From assembly GCA_964391865.1 (NCBI GenBank), contig CAYMNQ010000002.1, positions 558,001 to 622,000 of the forward strand: a DNA stretch of 64,000 nt, in the 5' to 3' direction. Position numbers and translations under genes: made by a program. Positions 41,372 to 48,773 of this stretch are shown here, one piece after another. Source of the stretch: DASZQL01 sp964391865. GTDB lineage: Bacteria; Planctomycetota; Phycisphaerae; Phycisphaerales; UBA1924. The notes beneath the pieces were generated by a model. It did no database searches. It saw nothing but the letters and a program-made list of their open reading frames with translations, and had not been told where the DNA came from. Numbering within the stretch: the stretch's first letter is position 1; each line of letters opens with the position of its first letter.

Positions 41372-42066
41372 ACCGGACGACGCTGCGATGGGCGCTGTGG
41401 GGGTCGATAGACCAGCGCGCGCCGGATCGTGTGCGCGCGGAGATCGAAGAAGAGTTTCAATTCCACATCGACGAGCGGGCGCGGGAGCTGATGGAACGGG
41501 GCATGCCGAGCGAAGCGGCCCGCACTGCGTCAATCGAAGCGTTTGGCGATGTGGCCGGCTTTCGGGACGAGTGCTTTACCATCGCGATGAAGGAGCGGAT
41601 CATGCTGCAACGAGTGAACGCGGTACTGACGGCGGTGCTTCTGGTCGGGCTGGGGCTGGTCGCCTACCAGTCGTACGCGGGGCAGCGGCGCGTGGCGGAG
41701 TCGCTGGCATCGATCGCCAGTGTGCTGGCGGAGGTGAGGGGCACAGTGGTGCAGGTGCATGAGTATCAGGATCTGGCGGCGAAGGATCGGAAGAAGTATG
41801 GCGAGGGCGGTGGTATCGCGTACTTGCAAGGGAAAGCGCTGCGTCCGGGAACGTACGCACTGCCAAACCCTGGGCAACTCACAGTACGCAGACTTCTTGC
41901 CAGTGCGGGAGGCATGACGGCGGATGCCGTCGGTCGTGTCAAAGTGATGCGCGCTTCGGATGGCCGGAACGAGGTCATCGCCGAATTCAGCCCAGAAGAG
42001 ATTCGTGATCCGAACCTCTCGCGCGATCTTCCGCTGAAGTCGGGCGATATGGTCTCGGTCGAATAG
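41368..42066 (+). CDS. Single-pass membrane protein: permease-prefix domain plus SLBB-like domain
   Basis: 232 residues, start GTG overlapping padR. The N-terminal 75 residues (RVRAEIEEEFQFHIDERARELMERGMPSEAARTASIEAFGDV) are the prefix helix pair normally found before ABC permeases controlled by PadR. One membrane helix follows (VNAVLTAVLLVGLGLVAYQSYAG), then a coiled region and a C-terminal SLBB-like domain (ALRPGTYALPNPGQLTVRRLLASAGGMTADAVGRVKVMR...LPLKSGDMVSV), as in polysaccharide-export proteins. No permease core is present. It may be a regulated envelope protein; the combination is unusual. Confidence 0.7.
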   Translation: MNRTTLRWALWGSIDQRAPDRVRAEIEEEFQFHIDERARELMERGMPSEAARTASIEAFGDVAGFRDECFTIAMKERIMLQRVNAVLTAVLLVGLGLVAYQSYAGQRRVAESLASIASVLAEVRGTVVQVHEYQDLAAKDRKKYGEGGGIAYLQGKALRPGTYALPNPGQLTVRRLLASAGGMTADAVGRVKVMRASDGRNEVIAEFSPEEIRDPNLSRDLPLKSGDMVSVE

Positions 42067-42114
42067 CGCCAGCGCGATTGAGACTTCCGAACTGCATGAC
42101 AGTTCACACGAAAG

Positions 42115-42144
42115 CATGCTTCTCAAAGCAGAAGCATGGCACCC
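42115..42144. repeat. Single CAGAGC-family hairpin
   Basis: Arms CATGCTTCT (42115-42123) and AGAAGCATG (42130-42138) enclose the loop CAAAGC; GGCACCC follows (42138-42144). It lies between convergent gene ends and is a right-end type copy without a clear left partner. Confidence 0.8.
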
Positions 42145-42162
42145 GAGAAGAAGGCCGATGGC

Positions 42163-43044
42163 TCACTCCAGCGCCGCAGCGCCGGAGATGATCTCGGTGA
42201 GTTCCGTCGTGATCTGCGACTGGCGGGCGCGGTTGAACTTGCGCTGCAGGTTTTTGCCCATCTTGCCCGCGTTGTCGGTGGCGCTCTTCATGGCGATCAT
42301 GCGCGCGACGTGCTCACTGACGATCGCGTCGTTGAACGCCTGGAACAGCGTCGTCTTCACCGTCACCGGCAGCAGGTCGTTCAGGATCTGATCCACGCTC
42401 GGCGTGAACTCGTACACCACCGGGCGAGCATTCGACTCGGCCCCGGCTTTGGCGGCCGGCGGCTTCAGCGGCAGGAGTTGCAGCACGTCCGGGCGCTGGC
42501 GCGACGTCGAGATGAACTTCATGAAGACAATCTTGACCGACGAAATCTCGCCGCTGCTGAAGCGGTCCATGTAGGACTGCGCGAGTTGCTCGACGTCGGC
42601 GAACTGCGGGTTGTCGCCGAAGTTGGTGTGCTGCTTGCTCACCGGCGTGCGGTTGAACTTCATGAACGCCGCGCCCTTGCGCCCGACGAGTTCGAGCTCG
42701 AACTCCTGGCCCTTGAGCTCCTCGCGCAGAAGGCGCGTGAACGTGCGGAGGATCGAGCCGTTGAACGGGCCGCACAGGCCGCGGTCGCTGGTGAGGACGA
42801 GGACGAGCGGCTTGCCGCGCACGCCGCCGGCGGGGCCAGCGATGAGCGGGTGCGACACATTGCCGGCGGTGGCGGCGAGCTGGTTGACCAGCTCGAAGAT
42901 GCCTTCGACGTACGGCTTGGTCGCGGTGGCCTTCTGCTGGGCCTTGGCGAACTTGCTCGTGGCGATCATCTGCATCGTCTTGGTGATGCGGCGGATGTTG
43001 CCGACGGCTTTGATGCGTTTGCGCAGGACTCGTGCGTTGGCCAT
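42163..43044 (-). CDS. atpG: ATP synthase gamma subunit
   Basis: The central shaft of F1 that turns inside the alpha-beta hexamer. 293 residues, typical: MANARVLRKRIKAVGNIRRITKTMQMIATSKFAKAQ is the conserved N-terminal helix, VLVLTSDRGLCGPFNGSI the mid-domain signature, and FQAFNDAIVSEHVARMIAMKSATDNAGKMGKNLQRKFNRARQSQITTELTEIISGA the conserved C-terminal helix. No other atp gene is adjacent on either side, although genes beyond the window were not seen. The ATG follows TACACT at 10 nt. Normally atpG lies between atpA and atpD. Confidence 0.95.
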   Translation of the reverse strand: MANARVLRKRIKAVGNIRRITKTMQMIATSKFAKAQQKATATKPYVEGIFELVNQLAATAGNVSHPLIAGPAGGVRGKPLVLVLTSDRGLCGPFNGSILRTFTRLLREELKGQEFELELVGRKGAAFMKFNRTPVSKQHTNFGDNPQFADVEQLAQSYMDRFSSGEISSVKIVFMKFISTSRQRPDVLQLLPLKPPAAKAGAESNARPVVYEFTPSVDQILNDLLPVTVKTTLFQAFNDAIVSEHVARMIAMKSATDNAGKMGKNLQRKFNRARQSQITTELTEIISGAAALE

Positions 43045-43054
43045 AGGGGGGGAA

Positions 43055-43060
43055 AGTGTA
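43055..43060 (-). promoter_or_regulatory. -10-like TACACT before atpG
   Basis: The hexamer ends 10 nt before the ATG; the spacer is a pyrimidine run without a ribosome site. It indicates that atpG is transcribed on its own. Confidence 0.45.
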
Positions 43061-43076
43061 GCGGATGAGGGGGGGC

Positions 43077-43191
43077 GAGTTGTGAGTCAGGAGTTTTGAG
43101 TTTGGAGCCAGACCAAACAAATTCCAACCCACAACATCGCAGAGTGTCTGCCTTCTCTGGCTCACCACTCCAAACTCACAACTCAGAACTC
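43077..43191. repeat. Inverted-repeat element between the PhnP-like gene and atpG
   Basis: GAGTTGTGAGTCAGGAGTTT begins at 43077 and its diverged complement ends ACTCACAACTCAGAACTC at 43191. Inner arms GGAGCCAGA and TCTGGCTC pair as well. The last base of the element directly precedes the stop codon of the PhnP-like gene (43192-43194). Confidence 0.75.
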
Positions 43192-44106
43192 TTAGTCGTC
43201 CCACGCTTCCTTTTTCACGTTCACCGTGCCGATGGTCGCGTCGGGGGGGAGGGTTGCGCCGAGTGACAGCCCGTCGTATGCGAGGTGGATGTTCTCCGGG
43301 ATGCGGTCCTCGATCTCCGCGTGCAGAAGCTCGTGCGCGATGTGGACGAACCAAGTCTTCTCCGCGCCGATCCGGAGTGCCGCGTCCACCGCCTGGTCGA
43401 GATTGAAGTGCGTCGGGTGGTGCCGAATGCGGAGCGCGTCGAGCACCAGCGTCTTCAGCCCCGTCATCAATCCCCACGCGTGCGGCGGGATGGCGCTCAC
43501 ATCCGTTGCGTAGACCAGCGGGAAGACGTCGGGCTGCGAGCCGTCAGCGGTCTCGATGCGGAAACCGAGGATCGGCAATCGCCCGTGCAGGTAGCGGATG
43601 GGCGTGACGCGCAAGCCCCAGAAGTCCATCGTCGCGAAGCGGTCGTCGTCGGGCGTTCGCCCGTGTTGTGATGGTTCGATCAGGTGCGGGATCAGCGTGG
43701 CGACGAAGCTGGAGTTGATGTTCGCGCTCTTGTCGAAGATGTAGGGGTACACGCGGCGCAGCGACTCCATCGTGTGGCGCTCGGCGTAGATGTCGATCGG
43801 GCCCTTCATCACCGCGTTGAAGCGGCGGACTTCATCCAGCCCGAAGACATGATCGGCGTGGTTGTGCGTGAAGATGACGGCATCGCAGCGGCGCAGGTTG
43901 TGGCGCAGCGCCTGCTGGCGCAGGTCGGGGGTGGTATCGATGAGCAGCGTGCGCCTTCCGCCGCGCGAGTCAATCAGCTCGATCGCGCCGCCGGTGCGCG
44001 TGCGCTTGTCGCGCGGGTCGGTCGACGTGCAGACGCGGCAGTCGCACGCGATCAGCGGCACGCCGCCCGACGTGCCCGTGCCGAGGAATGTGAAGCGGAC
44101 ATCCAT
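43192..44106 (-). CDS. PhnP-like metallo-beta-lactamase-fold hydrolase
   Basis: 304 residues. FTFLGTGTSGGVPLIACDCRVCTSTDPRDKRTRTGGAI is the PhnP/MBL start with a cysteine cluster that binds a structural metal; LLIDTTPDLRQQALRH and the metal motif THNHADHVFGLDEVRRF follow, then DIYAERHTMESLRR, YATDVSAI and the late HIAHELLH. Relatives cleave cyclic phosphodiesters (PhnP) or are uncharacterised phosphodiesterases. No phn genes are near. TACGCT lies 10 nt upstream of the ATG. Confidence 0.85.
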   Translation of the reverse strand: MDVRFTFLGTGTSGGVPLIACDCRVCTSTDPRDKRTRTGGAIELIDSRGGRRTLLIDTTPDLRQQALRHNLRRCDAVIFTHNHADHVFGLDEVRRFNAVMKGPIDIYAERHTMESLRRVYPYIFDKSANINSSFVATLIPHLIEPSQHGRTPDDDRFATMDFWGLRVTPIRYLHGRLPILGFRIETADGSQPDVFPLVYATDVSAIPPHAWGLMTGLKTLVLDALRIRHHPTHFNLDQAVDAALRIGAEKTWFVHIAHELLHAEIEDRIPENIHLAYDGLSLGATLPPDATIGTVNVKKEAWDD

Positions 44107-44116
44107 GGGGAGCGAA

Positions 44117-44122
44117 AGCGTA
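44117..44122 (-). promoter_or_regulatory. -10-like TACGCT before the PhnP-like gene
   Basis: Ends 10 nt before the ATG, with TTCGCTCCCC between and no ribosome-binding site. Confidence 0.4.
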
Positions 44123-44169
44123 GCGGCTTGGAACGAGACGCGCCGGGTTGGTTCTTCACGCCTTGTTCG

Positions 44170-45297
44170 TCAGCACGCGATGCGTTGCGCCTGGCCCGCG
44201 ACCGCGATCGCCGAGCGTTCATCCGCCCAGCGCCAGGGTGCAAGGATCGGCAGCGTGTGCTTCGTGCGCTTGGCGACGAGCGTGTCGGTCAGCGGGCCGG
44301 GAGAGAGCGTGCCGATGACGAGACATTCCGCCTCGCGCTCCGAGCGGACAAGCCGCACGCCGCAATTTTCGATGGCGCGCCGGACGGCCCAGTCGTTCTT
44401 TCCTTCGCCGATCACCATCGCACGCGAGACGCGGTGCTCCGCGAGCAGCGGCTCGAGGGTTTCGTGGGCGGCGTGCAGCCCCGTGAAACGGTCGAACGCG
44501 TCCTGGCTCATCTCTCGGCGCGGCTGATCGTGCAGCGTGGCGCGGAGCTCGCGCAAACCCTCGTCAAAGCCCTCGGTGGCGCGTTCTTTCTGCGCGATGA
44601 GCCGGTAGCGCCCGATGGTGCGCGCGAGGTGTTCCTCACGCGAGCGCTCGGGGGCATAGCGCTGATCGACCCAGCCGTTATTGCGGACGAGGCGCGCCAG
44701 GATGCGCCCCATGTCGCGCCCGCCGGCGACCTTGCGGTGTTCGACCTTGAAGCGCCGGTCGTGCTCGATGCGCCAGCCGGTGGAGATCAGGCGGGCGCAG
44801 AGGTCGTACTCCTCGGCGTAGTACTCGAACGCGGGGTCATAGCCGCCCGCGCGGAGGAACGCGTCGCGCCGGATCAGCACGCCGCAGCCGATGAAGACTT
44901 CGGGCAGTCCGCCCGACTCGTGCGCGCCGCCGGGCAGCAGGATCTCCGCGCCGATCGCGGCGACATCCGGGGCCGCGCGCAGCAGCATGTCAACGAAGCC
45001 CGCATCGGTCGGCGCGGAGTCGTCGTCGAGCATGAGGAGCCACTCGCCGCGGGCTTCGCGGGCGGCGACGTTTCGGGCCGCGGCCCCTTCGTTCTTCACG
45101 CGCACGATCAATCGGCAGGCGATGCCGTTCGCGAGCCGATCGGGCAGCACGGGCATTCGCTGTGAGTTGTTGTCGACCACGAGCAGTTCCGCCCCGCCGA
45201 GGAGCGCGAGTTGGCGCGGGTCGAGCCGCGCGAGCGCACCCAGGGTGAGCGTGAGTTCTTCGTGCCGATCGCGGGTGGGGAGGATGATGGAGAGCAT
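44170..45297 (-). CDS. Family 2 glycosyltransferase with C-terminal extension
   Basis: 375 residues. LSIILPTRDRHEELTLTLGALA, ELLVVDNNS, VRVKNEGAAARNVAAREARGEWLLMLDDDS (metal-binding DDD) and IGCGVLIRRDAFLRAGGYDPAF...YAEEYDLCARL form the GT-A domain. The last 110 residues (SRAMVIGEGKNDWAVRRAIENCGVRLV...ILAPWRWADER) look like a small Rossmann-type domain of unknown role. The acceptor is unknown; adjacency to hldE suggests lipopolysaccharide or another surface glycan. The ATG at 45297 begins right at the GT-A strand. Confidence 0.82.
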   Translation of the reverse strand: MLSIILPTRDRHEELTLTLGALARLDPRQLALLGGAELLVVDNNSQRMPVLPDRLANGIACRLIVRVKNEGAAARNVAAREARGEWLLMLDDDSAPTDAGFVDMLLRAAPDVAAIGAEILLPGGAHESGGLPEVFIGCGVLIRRDAFLRAGGYDPAFEYYAEEYDLCARLISTGWRIEHDRRFKVEHRKVAGGRDMGRILARLVRNNGWVDQRYAPERSREEHLARTIGRYRLIAQKERATEGFDEGLRELRATLHDQPRREMSQDAFDRFTGLHAAHETLEPLLAEHRVSRAMVIGEGKNDWAVRRAIENCGVRLVRSEREAECLVIGTLSPGPLTDTLVAKRTKHTLPILAPWRWADERSAIAVAGQAQRIAC

Positions 45298-45390
45298 GGC
45301 GGCTTGCGGCTTGCGGGGTGCGGAAGAAGAGAAGGAAGCGAAGCAAAGAGAGGATTGGGAAGAGGAGAAAAGGCAGGAGCCCTCACCTGG

Positions 45391-45409
45391 CCTCTCCCAG
45401 AGGGAGAGG
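45391..45409. repeat. CCTCTCCC/GGGAGAGG hairpin
   Basis: Perfect 8-bp arms around AGA, in the 120-bp purine-rich gap between hldE and the glycosyltransferase. A weaker relative lies near 12372 (CTCTCCCCTGCCCTCCGCC). Confidence 0.6.
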
Positions 45410-45419
45410 GAGGAGGAGT

Positions 45420-47036
45420 TCAAACCGCGACGCGCGGGGCGGCGGGGTTGAGCGTGGAGTTCGTCGTGACGGCGAGGCGCGCCTGCGCCAGTCGGCGCAC
45501 GCCGGCGCGGAGGTCGGCGGCGGAGATGACTTCGTTGCCCAGGCGCTGCGCCTGCGCGCCGGCGGCGACGCTGCCCAGCAGCGCGGCGGTGGTCAGGTCG
45601 GTGTTGCAGCAGAGTGCGAGAGTAGCGGCGGCAAGCAGCGAGTCGCCGCAGCCCAGCGGGTCGATCGCCCAGGGCGTCATCGCGGGGACGTGCTCGCCTC
45701 GGAGCCGGCTGGTCCATCCCGCAAGCGTTTCCGTGCCCGGGATGCGGTCGAACGCGATCAAGCCGTCCGCGCCCATCGTGATCATCGCGTGCTTGGTGCG
45801 CGTGAACTCGAGCAGCTTCCAGACGACGGCGTTCAGGCTGTCGTCGTAGTCGTGCGTCGCTTCGCGCAGCTCGACCTCCGTGGGGCAGAGCAGGTCCATC
45901 TCGTACATCTTGAGGAGCGCCGAACGCCGCCCGCTGACATCACCCGCCAGGAAACTCACGCGTTTGCGGAGTTCGAGGCACAGCCTGCCGACGATATCGC
46001 CCGAGAGCATGCCGTTGCCGAAGTCGGCGAGGATGGCGCCGGCGCAGCCCGTCGCGGCTTCGCGTGCGATGCCGATGAGCCGCTCGCGCGCCGCCGCGTC
46101 GAGGTTGACCGGCTGCACGAGGTCGAGCTTCATCACCTTCTGCGCGCCGACGAGGAACCGCTGCTTTTCCAGCATGGGTCCGTCGATGTCGATCCAGCGG
46201 ACCTCCACGCCGTCGAGCGTGAGGCGCTGGCGCAGCGCCTCGGCGGCGGTGGAGCGCGGGAGTGCGGTCACAAGCACGGGTTTCGCGCCCATGGCGGCGA
46301 GATGCCGAGCCAGGATCGCCGCCCCGCCGTGGTAGCTGCGTTGTTCGAGCGGGCGCAGGCTCATCACGGGGCTTTCGCCCGCGACAACCGGGCGGTCGCA
46401 CAGCACGTAAGTGTCGGTGATCGTCTCGCCGATGACGCACACGCGCGTGCCGCGGAACGAATCGATGACCGCGTCGGCGCGCTCGGGGGTGAAGTCGTGC
46501 GTCTCGACGAGCTGGCGCAGGCGCGCGTGGAAGGGGTCGGTCGAGCGCTCCATCGCCGCCACCAGCGCGGTGGAGCTGAAGACCACATCGCCCGAGGAGA
46601 AGACGACGCGCCCGCCGTGGCGCTCGACGGCGTCGCGCTCCTGCGCGAAGCGCGGGTCGCGGTTGTCCTCGTACTCCTTACCCTTGATGTAGATGTCGGG
46701 GCGGACCTCGTCGAGCAGCTCGACGGCCGTCGGGTTCGGGTTCACGTACACCCAGTCCACGCAGTCGAGCGCCGCGAGATTCTCCGCGCGCAGCTCCTGC
46801 GGGATCAGCGGTCGGCCCATGCCCTTGCCCAGCAGCGCGTCGGAGGTGAGCGTGACGAGCAGTTCATCGCCCTGCCCGGCGGCGTACTGAAGATGCCGGA
46901 TGTGGCCGGGATGAACGATGTCGAAGCAGCCATGGCATTGCACGACGGTGCGCCCCTCGCGCCGGGCGGCTTCGCGCCGGGCGAGCAGTTCGTCGCGGGT
47001 CAGGATCTTCGAGCGCGGGGGGTGCGGGTGGTCCAT
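45420..47036 (-). CDS. HldE-like bifunctional heptose enzyme, domains in reversed order
   Basis: 538 residues. The N-terminal part (about 10-150) is a nucleotidyltransferase with VVQCHGCFDIVHPGHIRHL (HxGH motif) and DIYIKGKEYEDN; the C-terminal part (about 190-530) is a PfkB-type sugar kinase with GETITDTYV, SYHGGAAILARHLAAMGA, ADFGNGMLSGDIV and DPLGCGDSLLAAATLAL. E. coli HldE has kinase first. The expected reactions are phosphorylation of heptose 7-phosphate at C1 and, after phosphatase action, ADP transfer, giving ADP-heptose for surface glycans. Substrates are inferred. Confidence 0.85.
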   Translation of the reverse strand: MDHPHPPRSKILTRDELLARREAARREGRTVVQCHGCFDIVHPGHIRHLQYAAGQGDELLVTLTSDALLGKGMGRPLIPQELRAENLAALDCVDWVYVNPNPTAVELLDEVRPDIYIKGKEYEDNRDPRFAQERDAVERHGGRVVFSSGDVVFSSTALVAAMERSTDPFHARLRQLVETHDFTPERADAVIDSFRGTRVCVIGETITDTYVLCDRPVVAGESPVMSLRPLEQRSYHGGAAILARHLAAMGAKPVLVTALPRSTAAEALRQRLTLDGVEVRWIDIDGPMLEKQRFLVGAQKVMKLDLVQPVNLDAAARERLIGIAREAATGCAGAILADFGNGMLSGDIVGRLCLELRKRVSFLAGDVSGRRSALLKMYEMDLLCPTEVELREATHDYDDSLNAVVWKLLEFTRTKHAMITMGADGLIAFDRIPGTETLAGWTSRLRGEHVPAMTPWAIDPLGCGDSLLAAATLALCCNTDLTTAALLGSVAAGAQAQRLGNEVISAADLRAGVRRLAQARLAVTTNSTLNPAAPRVAV

Positions 47037-47146
47037 GGCTCCCGTGTTTATCGGTCATCGGCGGGTCGGACTGAGACAAACGGGTTCCGAACGCGGGGTT
47101 GATAGAACCGTAGACTGGGATTGCCGCATGAGATGGCGGGAAAGAC

Positions 47147-47186
47147 CGGGTTCCGGGTTCCGGGGTTCGGGCACCGGGGGTTCGGG
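47147..47186 (+). other. G-rich tract with six G-runs
   Basis: GGG or longer runs separated by TTCC, TTCC, TTC, CACC and TTC. The plus strand could form a G-quadruplex. It lies between hldE and the bPH2 genes. Confidence 0.4.
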
Positions 47187-47226
47187 TCGTTGACTCGGTG
47201 ATGTTGACCGTGCGGAGGTGCTTGGG

Positions 47227-47808
47227 ATGGGTGAAGCGGCTCATCATGTCGGCGGCGGAGCGACGCCCGTGCCGTTCGATGCGGCGACATGCACGCGCCC
47301 CGCGCCGGTGCTGCTGCGCTACTACACCATTATGTCGCTCTTCGCGCTGATCGGGTTCCCGATCGTGTGGTTGGTTCACTTCTTCAAGTACGAAACGCTG
47401 AAGTACCGCTTCGACGACGAGGGCATCCTGATGTCATGGGGCATCCTCTTCAAGCGCGAGATCAATCTGACCTACCGTCGGATTCAGGACATCCACGTCA
47501 CCCGCAACATCATCGAGCGCTGGCTCGGGCTGGCGACCGTCTCCATTCAGACGGCCAGCGGCAGCGCCATGCCCGAGATGCAGATCGAGGGCATCCTCGA
47601 CTACGAGGGGCTGCGCGACTTCCTTTATATGAAGATGCGCGGCAGCCGGGGCGAGCCCGCCGCCACCGGCGCGGCGGCGGCGACGACATCATCCGCGCCC
47701 GCCGATGATGAAGCACTGGCGCTGCTGCACGAGATCCGCGACGAACTCGCGCGTGTGCGCGGCGCGATCGAAGCCCGCGCCGGCGAGCGCAGGGAGGGCC
47801 GGCCGTGA
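47227..47808 (+). CDS. Bacterial PH-domain (bPH2) membrane protein
   Basis: 193 residues. A hydrophobic segment (LLRYYTIMSLFALIGFPIVWLVHFF) precedes the bPH2 domain (KYETLKYRFDDEGILMSWGILFKREINLTYRRIQDIHVTRNIIERWLGLATVSIQTASG). The C-terminus has an alanine-rich linker and a helix (ALALLHEIRDELARVRGAIEAR) whose form is repeated at the end of the next protein. bPH2 proteins sit at membranes; some take part in envelope stress responses. It overlaps the next gene by four bases (GTGA), so the pair is co-translated. Confidence 0.82.
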   Translation: MGEAAHHVGGGATPVPFDAATCTRPAPVLLRYYTIMSLFALIGFPIVWLVHFFKYETLKYRFDDEGILMSWGILFKREINLTYRRIQDIHVTRNIIERWLGLATVSIQTASGSAMPEMQIEGILDYEGLRDFLYMKMRGSRGEPAATGAAAATTSSAPADDEALALLHEIRDELARVRGAIEARAGERREGRP

Positions 47809-48554
47809 GCATCCCCGGCGTGCGCCCCGCGTGCGAGTGGGTCTACACCGGCGTGTGGGCTCTGTTTTCGGAGTGGTTCCGGGTGCCGAGCGCGGCACCC
47901 GAGCTGCCCGCCGGGGCGGCGAGCGATGTCCGCCGGCTGCGACCGTCCGAGGGGTACCTGCGCTATGTGAAGTTCTGGTTCTGGCTGCTGCTGGTGCCGA
48001 TGGACCTGATCATCCTGGTGCCGTGGATCATCATCTTGAGCAAGTCACCCATCGCGGGAGCGATGCTGGCGGTGCCGGCGCTGGCGCTCGCGTTCATCCC
48101 GGATATCGCGGTGTACGTGGGCATCCACTTGAAGTACGACACGACGTGGTACGTGCTGAGCGACCGCAGCATGCGCCTGCGCCGGGGGGTGTGGGCGATC
48201 CATGAGACGACGATCACCTACGAGAACATCCAGAACGTGTTGCTCGATCAGGGGCCGCTGCAGCGCTACTTCGGCATCGCGAACGTGATGGTCCACACGG
48301 CGGGCGGCGGCAGCGCCGGCCCGCACGGCGGGGCGGCGGGGGGCGGGCACGTCGGGCTGATCGAGGGCATCGACAACGCCGCCGAGGTCCGAGACCTCAT
48401 CATGGAACGGGTGCGCGCCTCGCGCTCGGCGGGGCTGGGCGATGACCGCGCGACGCACGCCACCTCAGCTCCGGCGGGCCGAGCGAGCTGGACACCGGCG
48501 CACCTCGAAGCGCTCCGCGCCATCCGCGATGAAGCCCGCGCGATCCGCGCCTGA
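47805..48554 (+). CDS. Second bPH2 membrane protein of the pair
   Basis: 249 residues, GTG start within the previous stop. Two hydrophobic segments (FWFWLLLVPMDLIILVPWIIIL and AGAMLAVPALALAFIPDIAVYVG) lead into a bPH2 domain: LKYDTTWYVLSDRSMRLRRGVWAIHETTITYENIQNVLLDQGPLQRYFGIANVMVHTAGG. A glycine-rich loop (GGGSAGPHGGAAGGGHVG) interrupts the final strand. The C-terminal helix (HLEALRAIRDEARAIR) resembles that of its partner and may pair with it. Function unknown. Hairpins lie after the stop. Confidence 0.82.
   Translation: MSIPGVRPACEWVYTGVWALFSEWFRVPSAAPELPAGAASDVRRLRPSEGYLRYVKFWFWLLLVPMDLIILVPWIIILSKSPIAGAMLAVPALALAFIPDIAVYVGIHLKYDTTWYVLSDRSMRLRRGVWAIHETTITYENIQNVLLDQGPLQRYFGIANVMVHTAGGGSAGPHGGAAGGGHVGLIEGIDNAAEVRDLIMERVRASRSAGLGDDRATHATSAPAGRASWTPAHLEALRAIRDEARAIRA
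47881..47900. repeat. GGGTGCCG / CGGCACCC palindrome inside a bPH2 gene
   Basis: An 8-bp perfect stem with a 4-nt loop. It joins the two end motifs of the hairpin-ended elements back to back. The coding frame reads through it (RVPSAAPE). It may be chance or a minimal relict. Confidence 0.4.
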
Positions 48555-48598
48555 GCGGGGCGCGCCGTCAACACGAACTACTTTGAGGCACGGCACGG

Positions 48599-48650
48599 TG
48601 GCGCAGTTGTTGCGCCAAGGGAGCCCGATGGCTCCAGGCTTTGCTGGGGC
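48599..48650. repeat. Two hairpins after the bPH2 genes, one with the GCTTTG loop
   Basis: First: TGGCGCA / TGCGCCA (48599-48617), loop GTTGT. Second: GCTCCAG / CTGGGGC (48631-48650, one G-T pair) around GCTTTG, a probable degraded member of the CARAGC family. No T-run follows. Confidence 0.5.
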
Positions 48651-48773
48651 AATTCCTTGCGTGGAACCGGAAAGATCTGAAGGACCCGGAATCGAGCGCC
48701 GATAACACAGCGGCTCAACCGGTTGCGGCCGTGTCCCGCCGCGATCTCGTTCCTCCCTTCAAAAGGAAGACGC

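Noticed and set aside
42314..43477. Long minus-strand frame across atpG and its upstream gene
   Set aside because: A shadow in another frame; atpG and the PhnP-like gene account for the region.
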